Notes under the pieces: model-generated | The model's input: only the letters and a program-made list of their open reading frames with translations | What the model was told of the DNA's origin: nothing | Database searches by the model: none | Translations under genes and position numbers: made by a program | NCBI GenBank assembly: GCA_030248215.1 | Contig: JASANG010001953.1 | Location: 1 to 64,000 of the forward strand | DNA: 64,000 bases | Direction: 5' to 3' | DNA from: Enoplolaimus lenunculus | Taxonomy: Eukaryota; Nematoda; Enoplea; Enoplida; Thoracostomopsidae | In this document: one piece after another, positions 23,388 through 35,028 of the stretch | Layout of the letters: each line of letters opens with the position of its first letter | How positions within the stretch are numbered: position 1 is the first letter of the stretch

Positions 23388-24193
23388 TTCCTAACTCAAA
23401 TATCAATTAGGAAGATGTATAACAGTTTTAGTAATGAAAATTATTCGGAAATCATAATCCTTTATGCTAAGCTTAAATCCTTTTGTTTGTTATCGTTGGT
23501 ATTCGGAGTAAAAGCCAAATTACGATATTTATATGTTCTACTGAAAGTTATGAAATATATATTGCTAATTTTGAAATGCCGGACATATAATAAAATTGTA
23601 TAACCGCGTCAATAATTGAAGTACTTTTCGCGTTATGAAGACCATTTATACTGATGAGAAAATAGCGTTTTCACAAACACTAAAACGCCTTTATTGCCTA
23701 CACAAGGTGAATGTATTTGTTTAAAATTTTTCTATTTACCAAAGATACCTCTTGAAATGCGAAAACAATTTAAAATTGTGTTTTATTTTTTGACACGAAA
23801 TGCGGTTACGTTAAACATTTGAAACAGCGGATTCTTGTGTTGAAACACAATACCTGGACTCAAATCCCACAGCGGGTATGAGTTTTAAGCCCAATTAGCG
23901 GCACTTTTGATATAATATCCTAACTTGACAAACAAAACTACAGTGAAAAATCTGAACATAACATCAAACAGCTTCTTTTTGCCATCACAAAAGACCTGCC
24001 GAACATTACAAAATCAATTTTGAGTTCGTCGAAATAATCCTACCTGTTAGTTTCTAGTTGCCTTTAAACCAATGCAAAGATATGGAAAAAACACTTTGTC
24101 ATACATAGGTATTCTACAGCAAGTTGTCGTTTGGCAGCTTGTGGCCTATGACGGTCGCTCAAGCCTAAGTTTCTAACCTTTTTAAGCATCGTA

Positions 24194-24402
24194 CACTGCA
24201 AAAAATGTTGAGTCAAATTGACTCTCTCTGAAATAGGTTCTGTGGGACTACAGAAACTGAGTCAAATTCGACTCCGCCAGAGTCAAATTAGACCCACTGA
24301 ATCGCACGTTTGACTCTGGTGGAGTCGAATTTGACTCAGTTTGTGTAGTCCCGTAGAGCCTATTTCGGAAAACGTCAATTTGACTCACAATTTTTTGCAG
24401 TG
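24194..24402. mobile_element. CACTG-type MITE, family B, copy 3
   Basis: Full-length copy with CACTGCAAAAAATGTTGAGT at the left and TTTTTTGCAGTG at the right, flanked by TA on both sides. The internal mirrored GAGTCAAATT and AATTTGACTC blocks are complete. Confidence 0.8.
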
Positions 24403-25213
24403 TAAGTCTAACTTTTATCTTAAACCTAAAGTTGTGCGAGTGATAAAATCGCGTAATACCATACCTAGCAGCGTATGTATGTTTAATTTCAAATACGTAA
24501 AACAAATGCTATATAATTTCAAGAAGCTTTTGCGGTGCCAGTATTTCATGACAAAATAAATCTCTGTGTTAAAATTAATATTCGACCCCAGGGAAGCAGA
24601 ATTTATACAAACATTTTGTACAATATATAGTAATTGACATTTTGGTATTAATGTGGCGATTGAACTGCTGCTTACTAAAAATTTGCTTAAAATTAAGTAA
24701 AACTGTTGCCAAAATAAGTGTCGGTTTTACTTAGTATGGTACTTGGCAAAGTTTTCCTTAATTTTAGGTAAACACAAAATTTTTAGTTTTACATTTACTT
24801 AATTAATCAGCAAAATTACAGCAGTAGTTTTAATTTTATTTCATTTTTGAGCAAAGATTTACTCAGTATTATTTTATAGAGAGTTTAATGCCATCTATTT
24901 GTGCGCTTTATATATTTCGTTGGTATTTCTAAAGCGTGCATTCTCGAGTAAAATAATGCTACGCCAAAAATGAGGTAAATTTGTCTACTTTAACCTGCAC
25001 TATTCACCACTATAATTTATTGAGAATTGTTTGAAAACAAAACCTTATTTTAACTGCAGTTCAAATGGCATGTTTGAAAACTTTGTTTAACCGACGTAAT
25101 ATTAAAATGAACTCGTGGAAGAGTAGGCCATCGTGTAAAACGGTTTTAGCGTTATATACAGCGTTTTAGGCACCTTTGCTTGTAAAACACTGCGCATTAT
25201 GTATTATTTCGCG

Positions 25214-25785
25214 TACTGTAGTGACACGAATAAGAGGAGGGGACTGATATTTATTTGGCCTCTCTAGAGGGAACCCCCCCTTGTTATTCGGTTACGGACT
25301 GTTATTTGTTTTTAACCTACTCTCCGCCGCCCTTCGTTACTGATATGTATCCGGCACTGCAATTATCCGTTGAATTAAACGTATATTTGTCTTGTGTTAA
25401 TAGCTTGAGCGATAATACAAGGTTATACTTAGGAATGTACTTTCAAAATTTACGTACGCTTTAAAGTTTTAAACTCAGATTATTTGGTCCTGGAATCATT
25501 TATGCGCTACAATTAGGGTTAATTGACATTTATGGACTCTAATTAAGGCGTAGGGAGTCTATCCGATTACGGACTCTTATTAGGGATACGGACTCCTACT
25601 GATTCGGACTCAAAATGGGGACCCCCTCTTATTCTTGACTCATGGTTTACATTAACAGGCATGCTTTACATTAACAGAAAATCGGTTAAAACCTAGCTTT
25701 AGATATATAATTGCATCTATACAGTTGAAGACCAGAAATAACGCATTCTGTATTCTCCCATCCTCTTATTCGGGTCAATACAGTA
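25214..25785 (+). mobile_element. Family A MITE, copy 2, with its right end amplified
   Basis: It begins TACTGTAGTGACACGAATAA and follows the family interior until CCCCCTCTTATTC at about 25633. There it switches into flanking-type sequence (TTGACTCATGG). The proper right terminus, CTCTTATTCGGGTCAATACA, appears at 25764-25785 and again about 171 bases later (near 25934-25956). Confidence 0.65.
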
Positions 25786-26096
25786 AGCAGTTAGTAAACA
25801 CAAACTTGACTCATGGTCTACATTAACAGGCATGGTTTACATTAACAGAAAATCGGTTAAAACCTAGCTTTAGATATATAATTGCATCTATACAGTTGAA
25901 GACCAGAAAGAACACAGTCTGTATTCTCGCCGCCTCTTATTCGGGTCAATACAGTAAGCAGTTAATAAACACAGACTTGACTCATGGTTTACATTAACAG
26001 GCATGGTTTACATTAACAGAAAACCGGTTAAAACCTAGCTTTAGATTGCATCTATACAGTTGAAGACCAAAAAAGAACGCAGTCTGTATTTTGAAA
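25635..26096 (+). repeat. 171 bp tandem repeat, 2.7 copies
   Basis: TTGACTCATGGTTTACATTA recurs at 25635, 25806 and 25977, so the period is 171 bp. Each complete unit ends with the right terminus of the family A MITE (TCTTATTCGGGTCAATACAG) and the flank TAAGCAGTTA. The third unit stops after CAGTCTGTATT. The copies are nearly identical, so the amplification is recent. Confidence 0.85.
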
Positions 26097-27001
26097 TAGG
26101 GTTTTTAAAAAGGTAAACGAGAAAGTTAATATTTTTAACTAGTGAAAGTCTTCAATATTAATGTCACTGTTCTATAGTAACTAACATACTGTGGTTAGTA
26201 ACGAAAACTAAAACCGTGTTCAGTACCTTTGCAAACATTGATACCTATACACATTCTATTTCGTATAAATTTGAGGTTAAATTTAGCCACTGTGCATCCA
26301 ATGCGGGGACAGGGCGACGCCTTGTCTACAAAACATGGATCAAATTTTGTCTGGCTTCAAGCTAGCTTTTCTCGCGAACTTTATTTATTCGGCCAACCCC
26401 TACAGAAATATTCGGATCAGCCAATAACTATGTATACCGTTGAAATCAATTAGCGACAAGATTTGGAAGTATATATACTAAAGTTATATATAACAAGGCA
26501 AAATGGGTCATAATGCACACGGCTACAATAGGTAGGTATGTCGTTAAAAGTGTTATCCTTTAGGTATTTGTGGTTTTATAAATGTTTGGGCAATATATAA
26601 CGTTAAAATTTAGCCTATACGGAATCTATTACAAAGGTTCGAATTGTACATTTGGCGTTAATATTCTCAAATTTTTTTCAAAAAAAAACCCTTTAAATTT
26701 TAATTTTAATTTAGCGTGTTTATTGCGCTCAAGTTATCGTTCAGCTCTGTAAAAACACTAATTAAAATACTTTACTAACTTTTTTAAATATATGTGTACT
26801 AAATATTGAGTAAATCTTTGCTTAAATAATGCAAATAAGTAAAGCTACTGCTGTCATTTCCTGATTAATTAAAGTATATAACTGTAAAGCTGAAAATTTT
26901 GTGTTTGCTTAAAATTGAGTAAAACTTTGCCAAGCACCATAGTAAGTAAAACCGGCACTTAATTCGGCAACAGTTTTACTTAATTTTACGTATTTTTAGT
27001 G

Positions 27002-28689
27002 CGAATTCTGTGGGATATTAAAACTGCAGTTTTGTAGTTCACAAATGTCAGAACCTATTGCCGACTTTTACAATAGCAGTTTACTCATAGTTAATGAATA
27101 CAACAATGGATTGGAAATACCCTGCAACCGTTAAAATTTGAAACTAATAAATACTGTTACAAACTAAAAAGATACAATTGATAATAAATGAAAAGTATAA
27201 GTGTTTTTAAAGTTTTTCAAAAAGTGAGAAGATTGATTGAAAAGACTGATGTCATCAATTATAGGTATATAGAAAAGTTTTTAAGCCATATTGGAAACTG
27301 CACTCTAGCCTGCACGTTTCCTTTTCCTTGGAGAAGTTTCCTGCCAACACAATTGAGGCGTGCAATTATTAAACGGGTTTCTTATAAATTTTATAAGAAA
27401 CAATGGCGGATGTACCAAAATTTTTTAACACTTTGGTTGAATTTCGTTAATTTTTATTTCATTTCGAACAATTGCAGCATATCTGTAACGAAAAATTGCG
27501 AGAGATATGTAATCGTGATTTATGCCTACTTTTGAGCGTAAAAATAACAGAATTTCCGGTATTTCTATAACGGAAACGGTTACTGATTTTTACCCGAAAC
27601 GGAAACCAAAACGGATATTCGATTATACTCTGTTATATGTTTATTTACGTATGGAAGCCTGTTTAGAAAAAGGAACAAGCTGTAAATTTACATTTAACTC
27701 TTCGGCATATATCTCCATAAACCTAAAAGTTAATTATATACGAAGATTTTACAAAATATGAAAGCTTGATTAACTTCATAGTATATCCTAGGGCATGGTT
27801 TTCCTTTTACGCTCAAACCAACTTCGGTTACGTAAACACAGGAAACGACGTTTCACGTCAAAATGATTTAATGATAATTTATTGGTTTAATATATATGTC
27901 GTTGGCCAAACTGCTTTTCTAAGCAAAAAGCAGTTGGCCTAGGCCAAATAGCGATTGTAAGATATAGTGAAGCAACAGTGATGCAAAAGCAACGCTGATT
28001 GGTTGTCGGTATTGCGCATGACCAAACAATCAAATCTGATTGGTCCATACCATATAGCAGTTTATCTTCGTCCAAACTGTTATTACATAAAAATAGCACA
28101 TTGGTGTAGGCCAATTAGTTTACCTGAATAGCAGACTGGCCTACGACATACATATTTAGCAGTAAACTTAACCTGTTTGTGATCAGAACAAAACCTGAGC
28201 CTAATTATACAGAAAATACAATTAAATTCAGATATATGTGCAAGCTTTATAAACATGTTTCCTAGTAGTGCAGTGCTATTATTGCTGCAAGACGGGACGT
28301 ATATAATTTAGCTGATGAACTTAATCAAATCTTGATCGCAACCTTACGGAATATATAGAATGAAATTGTCGACTTGAACTGATAAAATGTTAAGCAGTTT
28401 ATACAGCTAACAAGCAGCCACTGAAAAGGTGACGGAGACGGGGCACGAATGTAATAAATGTTAAACAGCATGAAAATGAAAAAATTCATTGGTTATTTAT
28501 CGCTTGAGGCTTGAACAAAGCCAATTATACTAATGTAAATTTATTTAAATTCAGACGGAGCTCTTTTCACGCTTTATTAAGTAACCTAAAAGTGATACTA
28601 TGTGACCGCACCTCGAAAACACACCATTTCAATTTTTTAATTTTACTATTGTTTTAAAAAGCCTGACATAACTACAGCTTTTCACTCGG
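27002..28689. other. Intergenic sequence with dispersed repeat R1, copy 2
   Basis: Positions 27403-27612 align with repeat R1 at 2780-3040. A 115-codon open frame at 27188-27535 runs into that repeat and is not supported as a gene. The rest shows no recognisable feature. Confidence 0.4.
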
Positions 28690-29880
28690 TGAAGCGTCGT
28701 GATATTTACATACTATGGCAAGGATGGATCGGGCAGGGTAGGTTTAGTGGTCGGATGCCGCCACCGGAGCAACGCAAAGTGAAAACTTTGCACCGAGATT
28801 AATACTACAAATTCGTTTGGTTTCCGGTTCGCTTCACTCGATGAGTTTTCTACGCTGTAAAGATAAAGGTGGAAATTGAATGCTGCCCACTCTCAGCTCC
28901 CTTAACTTTACTGGATGTTACCTTTAACCAGGACGAGAGGTCTCCCCATGTCCGGAGTGGGTACATCCTGGGTCGACATCCTTGGAAGTAATCGCGAAGT
29001 CCATAGGGTCCAGTGTGCACACAGTAAGAGCGAACAAACAGAGTCGGGACCCCCGACGAAGAGTGGCCGTCCCACCCGCATTCAGGAAACTCGCCAGCGT
29101 GGATCCCGCCAACGAGTCTCCATCCAGCGGATGTTGTGCACTGGACAGCCAAACTCTCCGACGGACGCCCCCAAACCCCGAGTGACCACACTCACTGGTT
29201 ACACCCCTATGAGTGGATCAGCCGAATCCTAGCCGCCTTTATTAGGCGGCAAAGCCGCGGGTCCGGTTCCGTAGGAGGATACGCCGCGACGATTTCTGGG
29301 GTGCTACGATAAAACGCCCCTTTTACTGCCACCCTGAGAGATGAAGGCGGGACCTCCCAGCTATTACGGTGGGCTTACACGGGACCGAAACAATCAAGAA
29401 TCACTACCACAAGAAAGATGGGGGACTTCTACGGAACCGGGCCGATAAAACAGGCCGCAATCGCAGCTTGCACATTAGACACCAGGTGGATGACCGGATA
29501 CCTGGCGGACCCGTCCGGCTGCATGACGGCGAGCCGCGCACCGTCCGGAAGGGAATAATAACTTAAGCTAAGGAGTTTTAACTAAGCTTAGGGGTAAGTG
29601 CGCAATACTAACTTAGGGTTAACTAAAGTTACTTAAGAGGCTATATAACTGGAAGAAAAGTAGAGATTTACCTTGGCAGAATCCTGCTCACCACTATGTG
29701 CACTTGCTGCTTTTGGCATCTGTGTCGGCAGGTCGGTCGCCTGCCGAACACCGGAGCTCGATGTATTGATCTCATCTGCATCCGGATTGAGATCGGTTGA
29801 GTCTGAGCACGTAGCACAAACATCCGCCCCCAGCGATCGCAGGGACGGAGTAAGCTATCTTTCACTGTCTTTCTGAGACA
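28690..29880. other. GC-rich island with overlapping open frames, unidentified
   Basis: The base composition changes sharply against AT-rich flanks, and frames stay open on both strands over 28850-29232 and 29369-29566, as expected of GC-rich DNA with few stops. A GCCGC/GCGGC hairpin-rich piece lies at about 29230-29265. On the minus strand a frame across about 29860-29670 reads acidic and serine-rich (CATCSDSTDLNPDADE) up to a good donor, AAG|GTAAAT. No reverse transcriptase, zinc knuckle or other family motif was seen. A degraded retroelement or a captured gene fragment are both possible. Confidence 0.35.
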
Positions 29881-30138
29881 CTAATGAGTTAATTACTAGA
29901 CAATTTATTACATAGGTGAATGCAATTGGGTTAAAACCCGTAAAAACACATGAAAACAGTTTATTAAAATTAACGGTGAAAATATAACAGCGCTAAAAAC
30001 CAAAATGACAACTGCGCTCCCAAGTCAAATTTTCAGCTTCTTTTATAGCTGAAAATTTTAGCTAATAGGCAACATGATTTGCATATTTAAATGGTATTTT
30101 GCATAAATTTCAATAAAATTTTGTAAGAGTTAAAATTT

Positions 30139-30720
30139 TATGCAAATCAGACACCGGTTGGAAACAACCGAAGAAAGAAAGCTGCAAAGCACCAGAACAA
30201 AAAAGGAAAACAAAACAAAACAGAAAGAAAGCAAACACACCCTAAAAGGGTGAAAAGAAACAACAAAACAAAAAAACAAACCCGGGCAAATCTGCCCTGC
30301 CCAAGTCAGCTCTGACTTGGGCAACCCCAGTTTAGCATCCGCAGCGTCGCAGCGCATCCGCAGCTTCCGCTCAGTTAAGCATCTCAAAGGCATATTAGTA
30401 CATGCGCACCGCTGTAGCAAACTCTCTCCCCTATAAATATTCTGTGCCGCAACTTTTGAGATCATGACCGACCGGACAGCGGGGCCACAGATCAGTGGCA
30501 ACGCTCCCAGGGCCATTTCCGATTAAGCCCAAAAGGCCACAAACCTGTGCGGCTAACTCGCCCACACATCTTATCAGATGTGCTCCGGCTGTGAGATTCC
30601 AAGTTTTCCCTCCTACGCAAGATGATGGACACAACCATATCTCTACATACGCTAATTTGCCTCTATTGTGACTCTTAGTTGAATAAACTCTATGGTTTAA
30701 GTCTATCCAAGGATTGGACA
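30139..30720 (+). mobile_element. Possible solo LTR or structured repeat
   Basis: The segment contains, on the plus strand, TATAAATA at 30432-30439 and AATAAA near 30684, about 250 bases apart, as in the U3-R-U5 layout of an LTR. It also has a stem CGGTTG-GAAA-CAACCG at 30155-30170 and a 12-base-pair hairpin at 30298-30323. No paired LTR, primer-binding site or target duplication was identified, so this is a tentative reading. Confidence 0.25.
30298..30323. repeat. Perfect hairpin, 12 bp stem
   Basis: TGCCCAAGTCAG and CTGACTTGGGCA pair perfectly around a two-base CT centre. It lies within the GC-rich island. Confidence 0.6.
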
Positions 30721-31247
30721 TTCTATATAAAGTTAAATTCTGTACGGACTCAAAAGAAAATGGCTTCAGAAACATTTACAGATTTTGGAATAACCGCTTG
30801 GATACTCTATGCCTCAAATTCAGCACTTTCACTTGCAAACACCATTACTTGAGGTTATACTTTATCGAAATGAAATCCTGGATACACCTCTCACTGAAAT
30901 TCAATAGTGGTGATACAGGAGCGCTTAAGGAGTCTGCCCAGCCATTCGGTTCTATTTTACAGGCAGTTTGAAGTTTAACAACCAAATGTGAAAAAAAATC
31001 GGCGCTGCTTCAATGCAGTGAACTTTATATCTGTCTTCATCCCTTGAGCCCGATATCTTAGAAGTCCTGTTAAAAAATTGTCATTTTCGGAATCTGTTTT
31101 TGTACCTGAACACGGGGTGTGTAGTTTCCAACCTCGGATTCCCACCGATATATCTTGGTTTTCTAAATGTTCTATGACTACCGTTTGTAGCCTATACCAC
31201 TCATTTTGCGTCGTGTTTCGGCATAAACATCGAAAGTCAAAGTTGTG

Positions 31248-31675
31248 TACTGTAGTGACCCGAATAAGAGAGGGACTGATATTTATTTGGCCTCTCCAGA
31301 GGGTACCCCCTTTTATTCGGTTACGGACTGTTATTTATTTTTAACCCACGCTTTGCACGCCCTTCGTTACTGATATATATCTGGTACTGCAATTATCCGT
31401 TCAATTAAACGTTTATTTGTCTTGTATTAACAGTTTGAGCGATAATACAATGTTATGCTTTACGATTTAAAGTTTCGAAGTCAAATTATTTGGTCCTGGA
31501 GTCATTTATGCGCTGCAACTAGGGATAATCGACATTTATGGAGTCTAATTAGGGTTTAGGGACTCTATCCGCTTACGGACTCTTATTAGGGTATTAGGGA
31601 TACGGACTCCTATTGATTCGGACCCAAAATGGGGACCCCCTCTTTACCCCCCTCTTATTCGGGCCAATACAATAA
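31248..31675 (+). mobile_element. Family A MITE, copy 3 (nearly complete)
   Basis: It starts TACTGTAGTGACCCGAATAA and ends CTCTTATTCGGGCCAATACA, whose complement restores the start. The interior contains GATATTTATTTGGCCTCTCC, CGGTTACGGACTGTTATTTA, CATTTATGCGCTGCAACTAG and ATGGGGACCCCCTC. About 430 bp long, without coding capacity. Confidence 0.8.
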
Positions 31676-31872
31676 GATTTTGTAATGTCAAATCTGAGGC
31701 TCCATAATTATCATTTGGTGGACGTGTCAGGTACAGGCCCGCCTTGGAAAACAATTGCAATTTTTAATACATTTGTTGGACTCCAAACACGGACTGTTTC
31801 GAGAAGTTTGAATACAAAAATGCGTCTGTACTGGCTACTCGCTCACTTAGCTCTCGAAACTTTCTCATCATG

Positions 31873-32191
31873 TACAGTAGTGATCCGAATAAAAGTGGGG
31901 AATAAGAAGGGTCCCCATTTTGTGTCCCAAACAATAGGAGAGTCCATTAGACTCCATTACTATCAATTATCCTTAATTGTAGTGCTTAAATGGCTCCTGG
32001 ACCAAATATAATTGAGATCGATGTTTAATTCAGCGGACAGTTGCAGTACCAGATATTTATCAGTAACGAAGGGTGGTAGAGGGCGGGTTAAAAATAAATA
32101 ACAGTCCGTAACCAAATAACTAGGGTGTACCATCTAGAGAGACCTATTAATATTAGTCTCTCTCGGCTTATTTAGGCCACTTACAGTATTC
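31873..32191 (-). mobile_element. Family A MITE, copy 4 (inverted, internally deleted)
   Basis: It is oriented opposite to copy 3: TACAGTAGTGATCCGAATAA at the left, ACAGTCCGTAACCAAATAAC in the middle and TTATTTAGGCCACTTACAGT at the right. Confidence 0.7.
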
Positions 32192-32486
32192 CGCTCGCTT
32201 AAAGGTACTAACAAAGTGAACCTATATGCATTTTTATTCTGAACGGAACAGAATATCTAAGGGCAGTTTTGGGAATCAGATTCCGCACCGAATTAACGGA
32301 AGCTAAAATATTCTTTTCACCTTCAGTTCCCCGGCACACAAACTGAGTATTGTACTGCAGTTAAAAAGAATAAAATGTACAGTATGTCTGGAGATCGGCC
32401 AACGAATAGATCCTCTGAGCAAGACCCTTGTGATTTAACGGAGCTGAAGGGCGCAGACTTCCGTTTGGGTGCCAAAGAAATTAACG

Positions 32487-32890
32487 TACTGTAGGGACCC
32501 AAATAACAGGGGGGGAGCAGATTTTTGTTTGATCTCTCCAGAGGGTACCCCCTCTTGCTATTCGGTTGCGACAGATATATCCGGTATTGCAACTATCCAT
32601 TGAATTAAACGTTTTTTGCCTTGCATCAAAAGCTTGAGCAAAATGCAAGGTTACACTTTGGATTGTTACTTTCAAAACTTAAGTACGATTTAAAGTTACG
32701 AACTCAAACTATTTTGTCCTGGAGTCATTTATGCGCTGCAATTAGGGATAATTGACATTTATGGAGTCTAATTAGGGTTTAGGGACTCTATCCGCTTGCG
32801 GACTCTTATTAGGCGTATAGGCACCTATTGATTGGGACTCAAAAAAAGGGACCCCTCTTATTACCCCCTCTTATTCGGGTCACTACAGTA
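32487..32890 (+). mobile_element. Family A MITE, copy 5
   Basis: Both ends are present: TACTGTAGGGACCCAAATAA at the left and TTATTCGGGTCACTACAGTA at the right. The interior follows copy 3 with a short deletion after CTATTCGGTTGCG. Confidence 0.8.
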
Positions 32891-33009
32891 AGAACCTGCA
32901 CGTCAGCCCTCATTGCCCCAGGTGAACATATAGCGCACCCAAAATTGCAGCACCTTGCAATTTGTTTTTGCGTTTCAATCCACCGATTGTTACACTGCAA
33001 AAAATCCAA

Positions 33010-33510
33010 TTAATTTAAGACAACGTTGTCACACAGTGCGCGACACTCTGTTGCTACTTTTTTCAATTTTTTGTTTCTATAGCTACTGCACAGAGAGAGG
33101 GTATACCAATACTGCGTCGGTATAATACAGGAAATGATTGAATTTTGTGTACATTTACGTGTTTTCAATTCAGTTGTCAGCTGTTGAAGACGTTTGTTAT
33201 ACTCTGTTTCAATACATGTGTACACATAAGTAGGGTACAATTGGATGTTTGACGATAAAGGTTCTGGCTTTGGCAGAAAATCGACCTCCGGCTCCTTTAG
33301 AATTTTTGCCGGAAATTCCGACAATTTAGTAGTAAATTTTTTTATAGTTTTTACAAAAATTGTATCGTTCGGTGCGTTTAGGTTTAACTTTTGGGTCAAC
33401 GTATAGCACAGGGGCTTCCAATTTTCCACGGTGGAAAACTCATGATCGGAATGCAGCGCAGTCACTCCTGATGGCCAGATTATTCGCTGTTTTGGTAGGA
33501 AAATTAGCAA
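33010..33510 (-). pseudogene. Unrecognised protein-like relic P1, copy 1
   Basis: The longest uninterrupted frame in the window (166 codons) reads HSDHEFSTVENWKPLCY near its start and TQYWYTLSLCSSYRNKKLKK near its end. The first part resembles the plus-strand frame at 34810-35028 (GSGHKFSTLENWKPQFY). The second part resembles the minus-strand frame at 34443-34724 (EKTWYLYRSFSNLSIDK). The matches are clearer in protein than in DNA, suggesting descent from a translated sequence. No known family, signal peptide or catalytic motif was recognised. No splice chain or start context was established, so it may be a mobile-element gene fragment. Confidence 0.35.
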
Positions 33511-33529
33511 GCATATGTGTGGCTGGAAA

Positions 33530-34100
33530 AACTGGAAAATTCAAACGATTAGATATTTCCATGTTTGGTAGGCACTTAGATATTCCCATGTTTGGTAGGA
33601 ACAGATAGAATGCAGGCGAGGTTCGGATAACTGGAAAACTGAAAAAGTTAAACGTATAGGGTTTCTCTAGGTCTGGTTGGGATGGAACACTTTGGTTGGT
33701 TTGGCTGGAACATTAGGATATGTGGTTCGGTTCGGAAAAACGGTGAACGTGGAAAAGTGGGTAAATTAAATTACCATGTGTTGGTAGGGAAAATCAGAAC
33801 CATAGGCTTTTTTTGAAAAATGGGAAAAATTAAGTATTAAAATACCTAGATTTTTAATTGGTTGGCAAGAAAAATCTGAAGCATGCGTTTTGGTTGTAAA
33901 ACGGGAAAAGTATGAAAATATAAACAATTTAAACGCATAGATTTTTCCTTGGTTGGTAGGAAAAATCTGAAGCAGAGGTTTTGTTTGGAAAAAACAAAGT
34001 GGAAAATTAATATGCCTGGGTTATTCGCTTGGTTGGTAAGTAACATTTGAAGCATGGTTTTGGTTGGAATTTAAACGCTAGAATTTTCCTGAGTTGCACT
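33530..34100. repeat. Diverged tandem repeats with TTGGTTGGTAGGAAA
   Basis: Several units of about 90-120 bases repeat the order TTAAACGCATAGATTTTTCC, TTGGTTGGTAGGAAAAATCT, GAAGCATAGG, TTTGGTTGGAAAA, GGGAAAA. Starts can be seen near 33540, 33640, 33775, 33850, 33940 and 34030, and weaker echoes near 34345 and 34800. The array links the protein-like relics on either side. Confidence 0.5.
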
Positions 34101-34442
34101 CAAAATAATATTCCTGATATTTAAGAAAAAATTTCTTACATTTGACAAATATGATTAGAAAGGTGCACTTGAAAAGTATTTCTGTTTTAATAGAAACGTT
34201 TTCAAAAAAGTTTTGAAGTAAGATCTGAAAACAAACGTTTTCCAGTTGTTTTTAGATAAATTGTCTAAATAGCAAAACTTTTTAGATTTGCCACAGAAAA
34301 CACTTTTCTGAATAAATTCGGAAATAGTTTTTTGTGTGTGGTAGGGAAAATCAAAAGCATAGGCTTCGTTTGGAAAATGCGAAAAGTGGATAAAACTAAA
34401 CGCGCCAAACAGATAAATTTTGTAAAACTTTGCAAAATTTCA

Positions 34443-34724
34443 CTACGCACCCGGCAAAAATTCTACCGGAGCCGGAGGTCGATTTTCTGCCATAGCCGGA
34501 GCCGAAGACAGACCTCCGGATGTACCCGGCAGTTTTGGGTTTTGTTTGAGAAAGATTAATGCAAGATTTATGCCTTTTGTCAAACTAACTTTCAGTATAC
34601 GATTTGTAACTGGCATTAATTTCCATTTAGAGCAAGCCGTCTGAAGTTTTTCAATTTTATCTATAGAAAGATTGGAAAAACTTCTGTACAAATACCAGGT
34701 TTTTTCGTGTATGGAAGACAGCAA
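34443..34724 (-). pseudogene. Unrecognised protein-like relic P1, C-terminal part
   Basis: This minus-strand frame of 93 codons contains EKTWYLYRSFSNLSIDKIEK and LQTACSKW, aligning with the C-terminal part of the frame at 33010-33510. Its other end runs into a block shared in inverse orientation with 33260-33310: GGAGCCGGAGGTCGATTTTC is the complement of the sequence there. Function is unknown. Confidence 0.3.
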
Positions 34725-34809
34725 AAATGTAAAAATTGAAGTACACTTCTCTTTAAATTGTAGTGAGTGAGACTAGCGCTTTAGAAGTTTTTTTTACCAA
34801 GCAAAACCT

Positions 34810-35028
34810 ATGCCCGTGATTTTTCCTACCAAACCAGTAGAAAATCAGGCCGTCATACAGGATTTTCTGCGCTACGGTTCTGGTCATAAGTTTTCTACTC
34901 TGGAAAACTGGAAGCCCCAGTTCTACGCATGGGCCAACTTTTGGAACAATTTTGAACGTAAATTGTCGGATTTCTTAAAAAATAAACCTAAAGCCAAAAT
35001 TTTGAAACACTTAATAGATAATTGCTGA
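34810..35028 (+). pseudogene. Unrecognised protein-like relic P1, N-terminal part
   Basis: The 72-codon frame reads LRYGSGHKFSTLENWKPQFY, then FERKLSDFLKNKPKAKILKH. It corresponds to the first part of the frame at 33010-33510 but lies on the other strand. A third, frameshifted relative may lie at about 62880-63060. It is not part of the AIFM3 gene starting at 35364. Confidence 0.35.

Larger units (their letters stand above)
24673..27001. mobile_element. 2.3 kb element with terminal inverted repeats of about 200 bp
   Basis: The sequence at 24673-24882 is repeated in inverse orientation at 26798-27001 with a few gaps. Shared words, in order from each end, are ACTAAAAAT, AAAATTAAGTAAAACTGTTG, CGGTTTTACTTA, TGGCAAAGTTTT, AACACAAAATTTT, TTAATTAATCAG, ACAGCAGTAG and GCAAAGATTTACTC. 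The interior has no transposase. It holds a family A MITE (25214) and a 171 bp tandem repeat. This is a foldback-type DNA element, or two inverted copies of a shorter repeat. The single symmetric spacing and outward ends favour the first. Confidence 0.65.

Noticed and set aside
23214-23603. 129-codon plus-strand frame
   Set aside because: Begins inside a worn MITE and ends in AT-rich, hydrophobic-looking translation without motifs.
27188-27535. 115-codon frame
   Set aside because: Runs into repeat R1; no domain, no splice partners.
28850-29232. Overlapping frames of 105-113 codons on both strands
   Set aside because: GC-rich DNA with few stops; no motif on either strand and no way to choose between them.
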